The notes beneath the pieces are model-generated. The model was not told where the DNA came from. It worked only from the letters and a program-made list of their open reading frames with translations, and did no database searches. DNA of 64,000 nt from Psychrobacillus vulpis (GTDB lineage: Bacteria > Bacillota > Bacilli > Bacillales_A > Planococcaceae): contig NZ_VDGI01000004.1 of NCBI RefSeq assembly GCF_006861825.1, positions 294 through 64,293 of the forward strand, written 5' to 3'. Of this stretch, positions 7,780-16,494 are shown piece by piece (the first letter of the stretch is position 1; each line of letters begins with the position of its first letter). Made by a program: the position numbers and the translations under genes.

Positions 7780-8601
7780 ATGCTAACATCAAAACAATTG
7801 CAAGATATTGAAAAGCTTCAAAAGGAATGTGAAGCACACGATCATATTCAATTAAAATTAAACTGGGAAATGCTTCGGAATAGAGATTCAGATCAACTTG
7901 ACTTCTTTCATTATGTTAATGATGAACTAGTAGCTTTTTTAGGTTTATACGCTTTTGGTTCTACGGTAGAAGTATGCGGTATGGTGAAACCAAGTGAGCG
8001 ACGAAAACAGTATTTTTCTCAATTATTTCAACAAGGGATGGCTCTAGCAAAACAAAATGGTTTCAAAAGAATCTTGTTAAATGCACCAGCAAGTTCTGAT
8101 GAAGCTAAAGCGTTTTTAGCTAAACAAGGAGCTCAGTACGAATTTTCCGAACATCAAATGACGTGGAAAGAAAAGTCTCTCGAAGAGGTCCAAGTGATTA
8201 CTCTAAGAAATGCAAAATCAGCAGATTTAGAAATGCGTGTCCGTTTGTCTGTAGAAGCATTTGGTCTTCCTAAAGAAGATGCATTATCAATGGAAAGTAG
8301 AATAGACGGAGACTCTGACAATAATATGATGATGATCGATGTAAATGAAGAGACGGTTGGGAAGATCCGAGTGAAGCGAGAAAATGGCGAAGCATGGATT
8401 TATGGTTTCTCCATCTTGCCGATTCATCAAGGAAAAGGAATTGGACGTAAAGTTTTGCAAAAAGTAGTTAAACAACAGTCTGAGTCGGGTTACTCGGTAC
8501 ATCTTGAAGTAGAAACCAAAAATGCACATGCCCTCCGACTTTATGAATCAATCGGATTCCAAGTAGTACATGCTCAAGATTATTATAATTGGCAAGAATA
8601 A
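7780..8601 (+). CDS. Tandem-domain GNAT acetyltransferase
   Basis: This 273-aa protein contains two GNAT folds. The N-terminal fold (about 1-125) includes MVKPSERRKQYFSQLF, a weak motif A. The C-terminal fold (about 140-273) has the full acetyl-CoA loop HQGKGIGRKVL (about 214-224) and the ALRLYESIGF motif typical of GNATs. It is probably a cytoplasmic N-acetyltransferase of a small molecule or peptide. The acceptor is unknown. It is monocistronic, with its own TATAAT promoter. Confidence 0.85.
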   Translation: MLTSKQLQDIEKLQKECEAHDHIQLKLNWEMLRNRDSDQLDFFHYVNDELVAFLGLYAFGSTVEVCGMVKPSERRKQYFSQLFQQGMALAKQNGFKRILLNAPASSDEAKAFLAKQGAQYEFSEHQMTWKEKSLEEVQVITLRNAKSADLEMRVRLSVEAFGLPKEDALSMESRIDGDSDNNMMMIDVNEETVGKIRVKRENGEAWIYGFSILPIHQGKGIGRKVLQKVVKQQSESGYSVHLEVETKNAHALRLYESIGFQVVHAQDYYNWQE

Positions 8602-8615
8602 GTAGACTTACATGT

Positions 8616-8651
8616 AAAAATCCCGATTTACCTTTATAGATAAGTCGGGAT
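8616..8651 (-). terminator. Terminator of APH-like kinase gene
   Basis: ATCCCGATTTA (8620-8630) pairs with TAAGTCGGGAT (8641-8651). On the minus strand a TTTTT run follows, so it serves the gene ending at 8666. Confidence 0.7.
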
Positions 8652-8665
8652 GGATTATTAGTGAA

Positions 8666-9577
8666 CTATAAATACTTGCGTATTTCTTGAGTTAGAAAAT
8701 GGACACGTTTAACATAGTAATCTCTTTTTTCGGAATCATTTATGAAAAAGGTGAACAATATAGATAACATTAAAGCAGTATCAAGTCTATATATTGATTG
8801 TATAACTGCATCAGTATTTTTGATAATGTCTACTTCTTTATATCCTTTTAAAAATTCACCCTCATTCAACTCTTCAGATTCAGAAATTCTCATTAACTCC
8901 ATTATTGGATTTCCAATAATGGCATTATCCCAATCTATAATCGCTTTAATTTTTCCATTTTCCCCTATTAAATTTGGCTGCCTTACATCAAGGTGTAGCA
9001 AACTATTTTTTGTTTGTGAAGTATCCAAAATTGTTTCAAATTCTTCTTGACTAGGTACAACAATATTAATATTCATTAGTTTACTTAGTGATTTAACTCG
9101 TTCTGCTATTCTGTGAGAAACAATGTTACTCAAAGTCCGTTCATTTTGATCGACAATGGATAGACCATCCAACGGAACTGTATGTATTTTAGATGTAAGC
9201 TCTCCAATGTCGTAGGAAGAAATCTCTTGATTATCCCCCGATACAAAATCAGATACTAGAAAGTTTATTTCATTACTTAAATACAACTTATGTATTTTTG
9301 GTACTGGTATTTGATATTTGTGACAATGCTCTGAAATAGTTGCTTCTTTTTTTAAGGAGATAATTCCACTTGAATCTTTATCCATCATATTTTCTTCTGA
9401 TCTCCAAGGTGTCCTCACTGCAAGTTTCCCTAAATTTTTCTCGTTTATTAGAAAGACAGCGTTTACTACTCCGTTGTCTATAAAGCTTATCTCTTCAATT
9501 TGCCAGTCAAGTCTTTTATTTAGAACATTAAGTATACTCATACTTAACTTTTCTATTGTATTATTTGTTAAAATCAT
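8666..9577 (-). CDS. Aminoglycoside phosphotransferase-fold kinase
   Basis: This 303-aa kinase of the APH/choline kinase fold has a catalytic loop LLHLDVRQPNLI, in which D and N supply the base and a metal ligand, and the metal-binding IDWDNAIIGNP follows. Both are the standard Brenner and DFG-equivalent motifs. The N-terminal lobe is recognisable only by position. Start at ATG 9577 after AAAAAGGA. The substrate may be an aminoglycoside, a sugar or an unrelated alcohol; nothing in the neighbourhood decides this. It is one of three APH-like kinases in the window. Confidence 0.8.
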   Translation of the reverse strand: MILTNNTIEKLSMSILNVLNKRLDWQIEEISFIDNGVVNAVFLINEKNLGKLAVRTPWRSEENMMDKDSSGIISLKKEATISEHCHKYQIPVPKIHKLYLSNEINFLVSDFVSGDNQEISSYDIGELTSKIHTVPLDGLSIVDQNERTLSNIVSHRIAERVKSLSKLMNINIVVPSQEEFETILDTSQTKNSLLHLDVRQPNLIGENGKIKAIIDWDNAIIGNPIMELMRISESEELNEGEFLKGYKEVDIIKNTDAVIQSIYRLDTALMLSILFTFFINDSEKRDYYVKRVHFLTQEIRKYL

Positions 9578-9622
9578 ATCCGTAGTTCCTTTTTTATATT
9601 ATGTCTTCTGTATTCTTATTCC

Positions 9623-10396
9623 TTAAATGATCCCAAACTTTTTTAGTGCAAAGTCAATTCCGTCTTCACTTGATTTTTTAGTTACGAAATCTGCAGCTCT
9701 TTTTAATCTTTCATTTCCATTCCCCATCGCTATACCAAGTCCCACTAATTCCAACATGTCTATATCATTTTCACCATCCCCAAACGCAATTGCTTCTGAT
9801 TTATCCAAGTCAAAATGCTGTAAAACTTTAATAATAGCTAAAGATTTAGATACTTCTTCCTGTAATACATTCAATACAAAAGGATGCCATCTTTGAAATA
9901 TTAGATGAGGAAATTTTTGAATATATTTCTCAACAATTTCGTCAGACGCATATAAACACATTAAATATACTTCTTGCGTATAAATCAGTTGATCTACTGT
10001 AGGATAGTCCTCTAATGACAAAGTTTCCTTCAATGATTTTAATATCTCATCATTCTTTACACCGTTCATGCTAAAATTCTCCGTGAAGAATGACAAACCA
10101 TGATTTTCTGTATACGCAAATTCAAATACTTCTTGGATAATGCTTCTATCCAAAGCTACTTTATGAATAACCTCGTTATTGTGCTTTACATATCCTCCAT
10201 TCGCAGTGATGAAAGTATCTATTCCTAGTTCTCTTATTTCTTTGCACATAGATAAAGGTCTTCCAGTTGCAGCTACTACCCTAATGCCATTGTTTTTTAA
10301 TACTTTTATTGCTTCTTTCGTATTTTTTGAAATACTACCATCTTCGTGATTCGTAATAGTTCCATCAACATCAAAAAACACAATTTTGTAATCCAT
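9623..10396 (-). CDS. Cof-type HAD-IIB phosphatase
   Basis: This 257-aa cytoplasmic hydrolase has motif I FFDVDGTIT (residues 7-15), motif II AATGRP (about 58-63), the catalytic lysine region near SKSLAI, and motif IV GDGENDIDML (about 206-215). The large C2 cap between motifs II and III marks the Cof/YwpJ subfamily, which acts on sugar phosphates, nucleotides or flavin/pyridoxal phosphates. It precedes the kinase at 8666 with about 45 bp between, so a two-gene operon is possible. Its specific substrate is not visible. Confidence 0.88.
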   Translation of the reverse strand: MDYKIVFFDVDGTITNHEDGSISKNTKEAIKVLKNNGIRVVAATGRPLSMCKEIRELGIDTFITANGGYVKHNNEVIHKVALDRSIIQEVFEFAYTENHGLSFFTENFSMNGVKNDEILKSLKETLSLEDYPTVDQLIYTQEVYLMCLYASDEIVEKYIQKFPHLIFQRWHPFVLNVLQEEVSKSLAIIKVLQHFDLDKSEAIAFGDGENDIDMLELVGLGIAMGNGNERLKRAADFVTKKSSEDGIDFALKKFGII

Positions 10397-10586
10397 AAAA
10401 ATCCCCTTTAGTAAAAATCATTTGATAACGATTATAGGAAAGTATGTATATACAACTATACAAATATTACCATATAATAAAACTATAAACTTGAATACAA
10501 ATTCACGCAACATTTCAAAAAAGTATTTTCCGAATCCGCAAATAATCCTCTGTTTAAAAAAATATCTGATATTTTAAAAATTTCAC

Positions 10587-10617
10587 TTGATTCTAACGTA
10601 GCGTTAGCTTTTATAAT
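10587..10617 (+). promoter_or_regulatory. MerR-type promoter with central dyad
   Basis: The -35 box TTGATT (10587-10592) and -10 box TATAAT (10612-10617) are 19 bp apart. The perfect dyad CTAACG-TAG-CGTTAG (10593-10607) fills the spacer. An over-long spacer with an ACGTnnCGT dyad is the hallmark of promoters activated by MerR/TipA-type regulators, so the gene at 10649 very likely autoregulates. Confidence 0.85.
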
Positions 10618-10648
10618 GAATTTAATGTATTGGAAATGAGGGATTATT

Positions 10649-11392
10649 TTGTATTCAATAGGTAGTCTGGCCAAATTAAGTACTACTACAGTAAGAACTC
10701 TTCGTTATTATGATGAAATAGGCTTGTTAAAACCGACTAACATTAGTGATGGTGGACATCGCTATTACGAAGAAAAAGAAGTGACAAAGCTCCTTTATAT
10801 AAAGATGCTAAAGGAAATTGGCTTTCCACTAACCTCTATTCATTACATGTTAGCGTATCAGAATTTAGATCATAAAGAAGCGCTTATGATGCAATTAGCA
10901 TTGTTAGAAAAAGAGAAAAAGGAGATTGAAAAACGCGCTCATTCTATTCGATATATACTCCAGTTAAGTGAATTGGAGGAAATAACTAATTGGAAAGATA
11001 TTTTAAAAGAAACTAGCCTTCACTCTACACCTACCAAACTTGATGTATATGAGGACTTATGGAGACAACACTTTTCGAAAGACGAAATTACTCAGTTAAG
11101 AAAATTGCCTAGAATTGGTGATGATGGTGAACAGATGCAAAAATATATTGCACTAATCAATGATGTTCGCAGAAGTGTTGACTTAGATGTTAAAAGTCCT
11201 AAAGCACAAGAGTTAGCACGTAGATGGGTTACGTTGCTAGAAGAGGCCTTCAATGGAGATTTTCAAATGGCGCAAAAAGTATGGTCAACCCAAAAAGAGT
11301 CAAATGGAACAATTGGTATGTATCAACTAGAAGAAGTAATTGTAAACTTTATCGAAAAAGCAATTGACCATTTTATTAAAGTGAACTATTAA
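10649..11392 (+). CDS. MerR family regulator with TipAS effector domain
   Basis: This 247-aa regulator has an N-terminal winged-helix MerR domain (YSIGSLAKLSTTTVRTLRYY, residues 2-21; GLLKPTNISDGGHRYY) and a dimerisation coiled coil (about 75-115). The C-terminal half (about 125-240) has the pattern of the TipAS antibiotic-binding domain, with DLWRQHFSKDE and ARRWVTLLEEAF. It starts at TTG after AAATGAGGGA. Its own 19-bp-spacer promoter lies directly upstream and the membrane protein at 11403 is co-transcribed. By analogy with TipA/Mta it senses thiopeptide-like or other drugs; the ligand is inferred only. Confidence 0.88.
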   Translation: MYSIGSLAKLSTTTVRTLRYYDEIGLLKPTNISDGGHRYYEEKEVTKLLYIKMLKEIGFPLTSIHYMLAYQNLDHKEALMMQLALLEKEKKEIEKRAHSIRYILQLSELEEITNWKDILKETSLHSTPTKLDVYEDLWRQHFSKDEITQLRKLPRIGDDGEQMQKYIALINDVRRSVDLDVKSPKAQELARRWVTLLEEAFNGDFQMAQKVWSTQKESNGTIGMYQLEEVIVNFIEKAIDHFIKVNY

Positions 11393-11402
11393 GGAGAATT
11401 GT

Positions 11403-12056
11403 ATGAAATCAAAATTTATTATTCTTGAACTCATCTTTTATATGGCGGCTCCCTACCTCATTTGGACATACGGTAGAGAATATTTAGGTGATTATTATGC
11501 TATGCTACTTTCTACCTTACCTGCAATCATATATACTCTGTACCGTTTTTTTATAGATAAACAGTTTAATATAGTTGGACTATTTATTATTTCTTCCATG
11601 GCACTTAGTACAATTGTTGACTTACTTTCTGGTTCTGCTTTACAAATGCTATGGAATTCTGTTTGGTTGGGCTATGCCTTCACTTTTGTTCATATAGTAT
11701 CAATGCTTATAAAGAAACCTTTTGCATTATATTTTGCCGTGGATATTTCTTATTTTCAAGGATATCCAAGAGAAAATAGTAAAAAGCTATTTTATTTAAA
11801 TGGAAATGTAAAGTATTTTCAATTGGTAAATGCAATTATGGTTATTAGGGGACTTGTGATGAACAGTATTCAAGCTTGCCTAATTTTAAATTATGGAGTA
11901 GATGCGTTCATGCATTTAATTTTCATCCGAAAAGCTCTCAGTATAGTTTTTGGAGGACTCATATTTATAGCATTTGGATTTGCCATGAAAAAGTGTAGTG
12001 AATCTATAAACAATCAGAATATTGATTGGCCAGTACCTATACACGCAACCAAATAG
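11403..12056 (+). CDS. VC0807-like integral membrane protein
   Basis: This 217-aa protein has about six hydrophobic segments, for example AAPYLIWTYGREYLGDYYAMLL near the N-terminus and LSIVFGGLIFIAFGFAM near the C-terminus. It resembles the VC0807 family, whose function is unknown. It follows the TipAS-type regulator by 10 bases with an AAGGAGAATTGT SD, so it belongs to the MerR-controlled operon and may be the resistance or transport output of that regulator. That role is inferred from position only. Confidence 0.7.
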   Translation: MKSKFIILELIFYMAAPYLIWTYGREYLGDYYAMLLSTLPAIIYTLYRFFIDKQFNIVGLFIISSMALSTIVDLLSGSALQMLWNSVWLGYAFTFVHIVSMLIKKPFALYFAVDISYFQGYPRENSKKLFYLNGNVKYFQLVNAIMVIRGLVMNSIQACLILNYGVDAFMHLIFIRKALSIVFGGLIFIAFGFAMKKCSESINNQNIDWPVPIHATK

Positions 12057-12064
12057 ACAAAAAA

Positions 12065-12103
12065 TAGGAAGTAAAACGATTTCACTCGTTTTGCTTCCTA
12101 GTT
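12065..12103 (+). terminator. Terminator after MerR operon
   Basis: TAGGAAGTAAAACGA (12065-12079) pairs with TCGTTTTGCTTCCTA (12086-12100), with one G-T pair. Confidence 0.75.
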
Positions 12104-12109
12104 CATTGC

Positions 12110-12367
12110 TTATCTTAAGCCTTTGTCTTTCAGATACTGTGTATTGCGCCTTGCTTTGTAACGCACATCGTTATTTTTCCACCATGCCCAAACCGATGCA
12201 ATAAAAGCAAATCCAAACGTAACTGCAAATTCCAACTCTTCGTTATTAATCGGCAATGGACTATAGCCTTTCATAACTAGAAATTGGTTTAACCATGCAA
12301 CTAATAGTACGACCGTCCGAACAATCATCATTTTCTCAAATGGTGCTGGATGTTGCTTATTCGTCAT
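12110..12367 (-). CDS. SPP1-type phage holin family protein
   Basis: This is an 85-aa protein counted from the ATG at 12367, which has a very strong TTAGGAGG SD; the extension to 12406 is not needed. One to two hydrophobic segments (VRTVVLLVAWLNQFLV, AVTFGFAFIASVWAWWKNN) precede a basic tail (RYKARRNTQYLKDKG). These are the features of the SPP1 holin/XhlB group. No lysin, tail or capsid genes are nearby, so it is an orphan chromosomal copy and may be domesticated. Pore formation is the family role and is not shown here. Confidence 0.8.
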   Translation of the reverse strand: MTNKQHPAPFEKMMIVRTVVLLVAWLNQFLVMKGYSPLPINNEELEFAVTFGFAFIASVWAWWKNNDVRYKARRNTQYLKDKGLR

Positions 12368-12442
12368 ATGAGGTCCTCCTAAGAGTAATTGATTACAATT
12401 AATCATATGATAGGATCTCTTTCAACATTCATATGGCTACTA

Positions 12443-12997
12443 TTATTTTAGTTTGCTGTTTTCCCATTCGCTTCTTAGCATACCGTATACAACGTGATCG
12501 ACGAAATGATCGTACAACCATTCAGATTGTCTTACACAACCTTCTTCCGTGAATCCTAGTCTCTCTGGTACTGCTCTACTTTTCTTATTTTCTACTGCTG
12601 CACGAATCTCGACTCTATTTAATTGCAAGTCTTTCAGAGCATAATCAACTAAAGCTTTGACTGATTTCGTCATCAGCCCTAATCCAACATAATCATTTCC
12701 AAGCCAGTAACCAATGCTTGTCGATTTATTGTTCCAATCAATTTTATGAAAACCAATGACTCCAGCAAGATTTCCTTCGTACCAAATACCTGCTTGAAAT
12801 CCATTATTTTCGCTATATTGTTTCATCGTTGATTGTATAAAATTTTGAGTATCTGAAACAGTTTTCGTGAAATCAATAAATGGTAACCATTCTCTTAGCG
12901 TTTCTTTTGATCCAATCATCAAATCGAACAAACGTTCCGAGTCCCGTAAATCGAGCATTTTTAACATTGTTTTATCATCCATATGATATGTAAACAT
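12443..12997 (-). CDS. RimJ/RimL-type GNAT acetyltransferase
   Basis: This 184-aa protein is similar in pattern to YdaF of B. subtilis, a ribosomal-protein-serine acetyltransferase. Key blocks are LREWLPFIDFTKTVSD, GVIGFHKIDWNNKSTSIGYWL (beta strands 3-4), GLGLMTKSVKALVDYAL in place of the pyrophosphate loop, and LNRVEIRAAVENKKSRAVPERLGF near the C-terminus. It probably acetylates an N-terminal amine of a protein. Start at ATG 12997 after AAAGGGGGAA. It is monocistronic. Confidence 0.85.
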   Translation of the reverse strand: MFTYHMDDKTMLKMLDLRDSERLFDLMIGSKETLREWLPFIDFTKTVSDTQNFIQSTMKQYSENNGFQAGIWYEGNLAGVIGFHKIDWNNKSTSIGYWLGNDYVGLGLMTKSVKALVDYALKDLQLNRVEIRAAVENKKSRAVPERLGFTEEGCVRQSEWLYDHFVDHVVYGMLRSEWENSKLK

Positions 12998-13237
12998 ACA
13001 AATTCCCCCTTTTTATTATTATACTGAAATTTCATTTAATTTCCAGACCATTCCATAAAATAGTCGGATACATGATTTAAATTTCTATATTGGTTTATCC
13101 TATATTTGGACAGAAAAGATTTTATACCATCATAAAATTAATTATCCGGTCTTAATTTTTAGTATTCGGTAATAAATTTTTCTATCTGGTCAGAAACTCT
13201 TAAAATCCTTACAACTAGTTTACATAACATTATTATG

Positions 13238-14194
13238 TTAACCTGAATGATTAAATGGGTTTCTTTCAATTACTTGTTGTATTTCTTTATCTTCTACATG
13301 TGTATATATTTGTGTTGTGGAAACACTTGAGTGCCCTAAGATATGCTGTAAACTTCTAATGTCTGCTCCATTTTTGTACATAATCGTTGCAGATGTATGT
13401 CTTAGTTTATGAGGGGTTAGTTTATCTTTCTTCAAACCAGAAGCTTCATTAATTTGTTTAACAATCTTTGCAACCGTTTGTCGAGTCAATCTCGTGCCCT
13501 TTTGCGATAGGAATAGTGATTCATTCGTACTCGCACCTTTTATATACTGGCGTTCCTTTTGCATGTAAACCTTTAGTGATTGGATACACACATTGTTTAA
13601 GAAAACCGCTCTTTCTTTATCGCCCTTCCCTACTACATACAACACCTTCTCCTGTATCGAAGTCAGATTTAAGCTACATAGCTCTGACACACGAAGTCCT
13701 AAGTTTAAAAAGAACATTATCATGCAATAGTTACGGTAATAATGATTATTTTTCTTAATCCCATCAATAAAGGTTTCTGCTTCTACTTGATTCATATAAA
13801 TTGGCTTTTTCTTCCCGATTTTTGGTGTCTCCAATTCATCAGCAGGATTATACTCTAGTAGTCTTCTCTTCCCTTTTAAATACTTAAAGAACGACTTGAT
13901 TGTTGCTGCTTTTCTTGCACGTGAAGCTGCACTATTATGTCGCTGCACCTCACAATACTCCAAAAATAAATATATGTCTTCTAGCGAAATATCTTTTATA
14001 AAGTCGATATTCATTTCTTTTATACTAATTTCATTCATTTGGGCAAGATCGATGTCTTCCTCTATAGATTTTAGGAATCTTAAAAACAGGATTAGATCAT
14101 ATTCATATTCTTTACGTGTTCGTAATGACTTCCCTTTAATTGTAGTTAAATAAACTAGAAAATCCTTTAATATTTTTGGTATTTCTCTATTCAT
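13238..14194 (-). CDS. Tyrosine recombinase (XerC/XerD-like)
   Basis: This 318-aa site-specific recombinase has a SAM-like N-terminal DNA-binding domain (about 5-110) and a catalytic domain. The expected catalytic set is R168 (GLRVSEL), K193 (GKGDKER), H262 and R265 (PHKLRHT), H288 (ILGHSS) and nucleophile Y297 (TQIYTHV). All are present, so it should be active. The ATG follows AGAGGTG. It stands alone: no excisionase, phage or plasmid genes flank it, and it is not beside codV/clpYQ or other usual xer neighbours. It may be an additional Xer-like enzyme or a relic of a lost element. A strong perfect hairpin lies 34 bp upstream. Confidence 0.88.
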   Translation of the reverse strand: MNREIPKILKDFLVYLTTIKGKSLRTRKEYEYDLILFLRFLKSIEEDIDLAQMNEISIKEMNIDFIKDISLEDIYLFLEYCEVQRHNSAASRARKAATIKSFFKYLKGKRRLLEYNPADELETPKIGKKKPIYMNQVEAETFIDGIKKNNHYYRNYCMIMFFLNLGLRVSELCSLNLTSIQEKVLYVVGKGDKERAVFLNNVCIQSLKVYMQKERQYIKGASTNESLFLSQKGTRLTRQTVAKIVKQINEASGLKKDKLTPHKLRHTSATIMYKNGADIRSLQHILGHSSVSTTQIYTHVEDKEIQQVIERNPFNHSG

Positions 14195-14227
14195 TTTTTA
14201 CACCTCTTATTCTCCTAGTTTATCACA

Positions 14228-14270
14228 AAATAAGGTTCCCAAATATGAATTTGGGAACCTTATTTTTTAT
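14228..14270. terminator. Perfect 17-bp hairpin upstream of recombinase
   Basis: AAATAAGGTTCCCAAAT (14228-14244) pairs perfectly with 14249-14265 around a 4-nt loop, with T-runs on both sides. It would stop read-through into the recombinase gene on the minus strand. Confidence 0.75.
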
Positions 14271-14418
14271 TCACTGTTTTTATGCAAAATATCAATTTTA
14301 TTAACTATTTTATGGATATTTATGGGTTGCTTCAAATTGCTCCTGAGACGCTTTTAACTTTTGTTTTGTGTGTGATTATACGTTAGAAGCTTCTAAAATC
14401 GAAATGGACAAATGAAGT

Positions 14419-14449
14419 AAAAAAGCTAAGAGTCTATTAAACTCTTAGC
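14419..14449 (-). terminator. Minus-strand terminator
   Basis: GCTAAGAGT (14425-14433) pairs with ACTCTTAGC (14441-14449). On the minus strand TTTTTTAC follows. Confidence 0.6.
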
Positions 14450-14540
14450 ATAAAGTGTAGACAAATACTTATCATTTGAAAAAATGAGTAGTCTACAATC
14501 TTTTATTTTTATATTAGACAGAACATGTTTTCCGAAGCTT

Positions 14541-14640
14541 ACTGTTCGCTTTCCGCGGGCGAGCGCCGAGCCGCTTCGTCGCTACGCTCCTTCAGGTCTC
14601 GTCTGTCTCGCTGTCCCGCTGGAGTACTGAATACTCCTAG
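14541..14640. repeat. GC-rich dispersed repeat, copy 1
   Basis: This is a GC-rich block in an AT-rich background, containing TTCGCTTTCCGCGGGCGAGC, GTCTCGTCTGTCTCGCT and a CCCGCTGGAGT end. The same core recurs at 31389-31482, inside elements 50484-50713 and 62897-63136, and, more divergent, in the repeat at 62674-63206. Confidence 0.75.
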
Positions 14641-14756
14641 TATTGATTCCTTCATCTAAATTTAAATGGTAACACATGGAAAGGTACACAAACTGCACAA
14701 ACAGTGCCTTAAGCGGACATAATTTTCAGCACAAACCTTCATCTCAAGGATAAATT

Positions 14757-14804
14757 TAAAAATCAAAAGGTTTCGAAAGTGTTGATCACTCCCGAAACCT
14801 TTTG
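14757..14804 (-). terminator. Terminator of amidohydrolase gene
   Basis: CAAAAGGTTTCG (14764-14775) pairs with CGAAACCTTTTG (14793-14804), with an inner AGTG/CACT. A T-rich tail follows on the minus strand. Confidence 0.8.
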
Positions 14805-14851
14805 TCTTACCTCTGAGCTAAAAGTTTATTAATCTCTTAGCAATTTATAAC

Positions 14852-16462
14852 TTATTTCATAATATAGTTTTTTTTATAAACTGAATTTCCTTTTACGTAT
14901 GTCTCATCTACATTAATTTGATCAATTTCTTCTGGTGAAATTTCTAAAATATCATTGTTGAGTATGATAAAATCTGCTTGATACCCCGATTTTAACTGTC
15001 CGATATGCGGAATACGAGTGATTTGTTGAGCGCAACGAGTATATAATTCAATAGCTGTTTCTACATCAACCTTTTCAGATTCTCCAGTGTTTGTTCCTTT
15101 ATAAGCAACTCTTGTTACCGCTGATTTAATACCAACAAAAGGATTTACAGGGTCTGCCCATGCAGTTGCCGGTGCGTCAGAAGAAAAAGCTACAGGGATT
15201 CCAGCTTCTAGCATCTTGTTAACAGGATAGGTTGTTTTTGTACGTTCTGCACCTAAATTATTTATATAGCTCTCAATTTCAGCATATAGAAATATTGGTT
15301 GTGGTACAAAAGCAATGCTCATTGTTGATGCACGCTCTAAAGCTTGTGTTGTAGGCATAGCTACATGTTCAATTCGAATAGAAGGCCCATCTTGAACCCA
15401 ACCTTCTACACCATAGAATGTATTAACAATTAGATCGATCGCTTGTTCTCCCATAGCATGAACAACTAATTGAACTTTATGTTTTTTTGCATATGCAGCA
15501 GCTTCCAATAATTCTTCTTCAGAAGTAGTAGAAATACCGTAATTATTCTCATCACCCAAAAAAGCTGGATTTACCCAAGCCGTTTTACCTGAAACACTGC
15601 CATCTGCGAATAATTTAACTCCACCTATATGGATAGGGTTTTTACGATTAGTATTTTCATCATTTAATACAGGATTTACTCGTAAATCTTCCCACATATA
15701 ATAGAGCACAACATTTTGTGAAAGACCCTTTTCTCTAGCTAAATTATACATGTCTAGGTAATCCATTGGTTTATGACTAGCCATTAAATCTGTAATTGCT
15801 GTAATTCCATGCGCATATAAAGATTCGGTTAGCTCAGCAAGACGGCTTGCATTTTCATCCATTGAAAGCTGTGGCATCTTATTCAAAACTAGTAAGCGAG
15901 CGCTTTCTCTTAAAATACCAGTTGGTTCTCCGTTTTCATCTCTATCTATTTGCCCTCCTGCTGGATCAGGAGTTTCTTTCGTAATACCTGCAAAAGCAAG
16001 CGCTTTACTATTTACCGAAACAATATGTCCACATGTACGAGTAATTACTATCGGATTTGTAAGAGAAACTTCATCTAAATCGTGACGATTTGGAGTTCTA
16101 CCTTCCTTAAGCTTTCCTTCGTCATAGCCCCATCCTTCTATCCATTCGATTTCACTAACATCAACAGCTTTTTTAGAAAGTTCTTCAATCATATCTTTTA
16201 TGGAATAAACAACTGGAGGAGTACATGCAATTTGTTTGGTTGCATTTGCTAACATTAAAGGATGCATATGAGCATCAATTATACCAGGAAGTACTCGACG
16301 ATTATTTAAATCTATGACTTCCCCATTGAAGTCATGAATTTCATCCGCTTGTCCTATCCACTCCACAATGCCATTATCAATAATCATTGCATCAGCATAT
16401 TTTTGGTCTCTATTAGATGTGAAAATCTTACCGTTCTTAAACATTTTTTTTGTCGTATTCAT
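14852..16462 (-). CDS. YtcJ-like amidohydrolase
   Basis: This 536-aa metal-dependent hydrolase belongs to the Amidohydro_3 group. The metal-binding DAHMHPL (about 63-69) follows a composite N-terminal beta domain; other marks are WVNPAFLGDENNYG, the metal histidine in LVVHAMGEQAIDL, RIEHVAMP and FSSDAPATAW near residue 427. The family hydrolyses N-substituted formamides, imidazolones and similar amide bonds. The ATG is preceded by AAAGGAG. It follows brnQ by 32 bp in the same direction, so the pair is probably one operon for uptake and cleavage of an amino-acid-derived compound. The substrate is unproven. Confidence 0.85.
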   Translation of the reverse strand: MNTTKKMFKNGKIFTSNRDQKYADAMIIDNGIVEWIGQADEIHDFNGEVIDLNNRRVLPGIIDAHMHPLMLANATKQIACTPPVVYSIKDMIEELSKKAVDVSEIEWIEGWGYDEGKLKEGRTPNRHDLDEVSLTNPIVITRTCGHIVSVNSKALAFAGITKETPDPAGGQIDRDENGEPTGILRESARLLVLNKMPQLSMDENASRLAELTESLYAHGITAITDLMASHKPMDYLDMYNLAREKGLSQNVVLYYMWEDLRVNPVLNDENTNRKNPIHIGGVKLFADGSVSGKTAWVNPAFLGDENNYGISTTSEEELLEAAAYAKKHKVQLVVHAMGEQAIDLIVNTFYGVEGWVQDGPSIRIEHVAMPTTQALERASTMSIAFVPQPIFLYAEIESYINNLGAERTKTTYPVNKMLEAGIPVAFSSDAPATAWADPVNPFVGIKSAVTRVAYKGTNTGESEKVDVETAIELYTRCAQQITRIPHIGQLKSGYQADFIILNNDILEISPEEIDQINVDETYVKGNSVYKKNYIMK

Positions 16463-16494
16463 GATGTAAAACTCCTTTGTATTTCAAAATTAAA

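Larger units (their letters stand above)
14195..14851. other. 657-bp intergenic region rich in hairpins
   Basis: This holds three hairpins (14228-14265, 14425-14449, 14764-14804), an imperfect repeat at about 14457-14495, and one GC-rich dispersed repeat at 14541-14640. No gene is visible. Confidence 0.7.

Noticed and set aside
12110-14194. Prophage remnant (holin-like gene plus tyrosine recombinase)
   Set aside because: Only these two genes are phage-like. A RimL-type GNAT lies between them and no structural, lysis or repressor genes are present.
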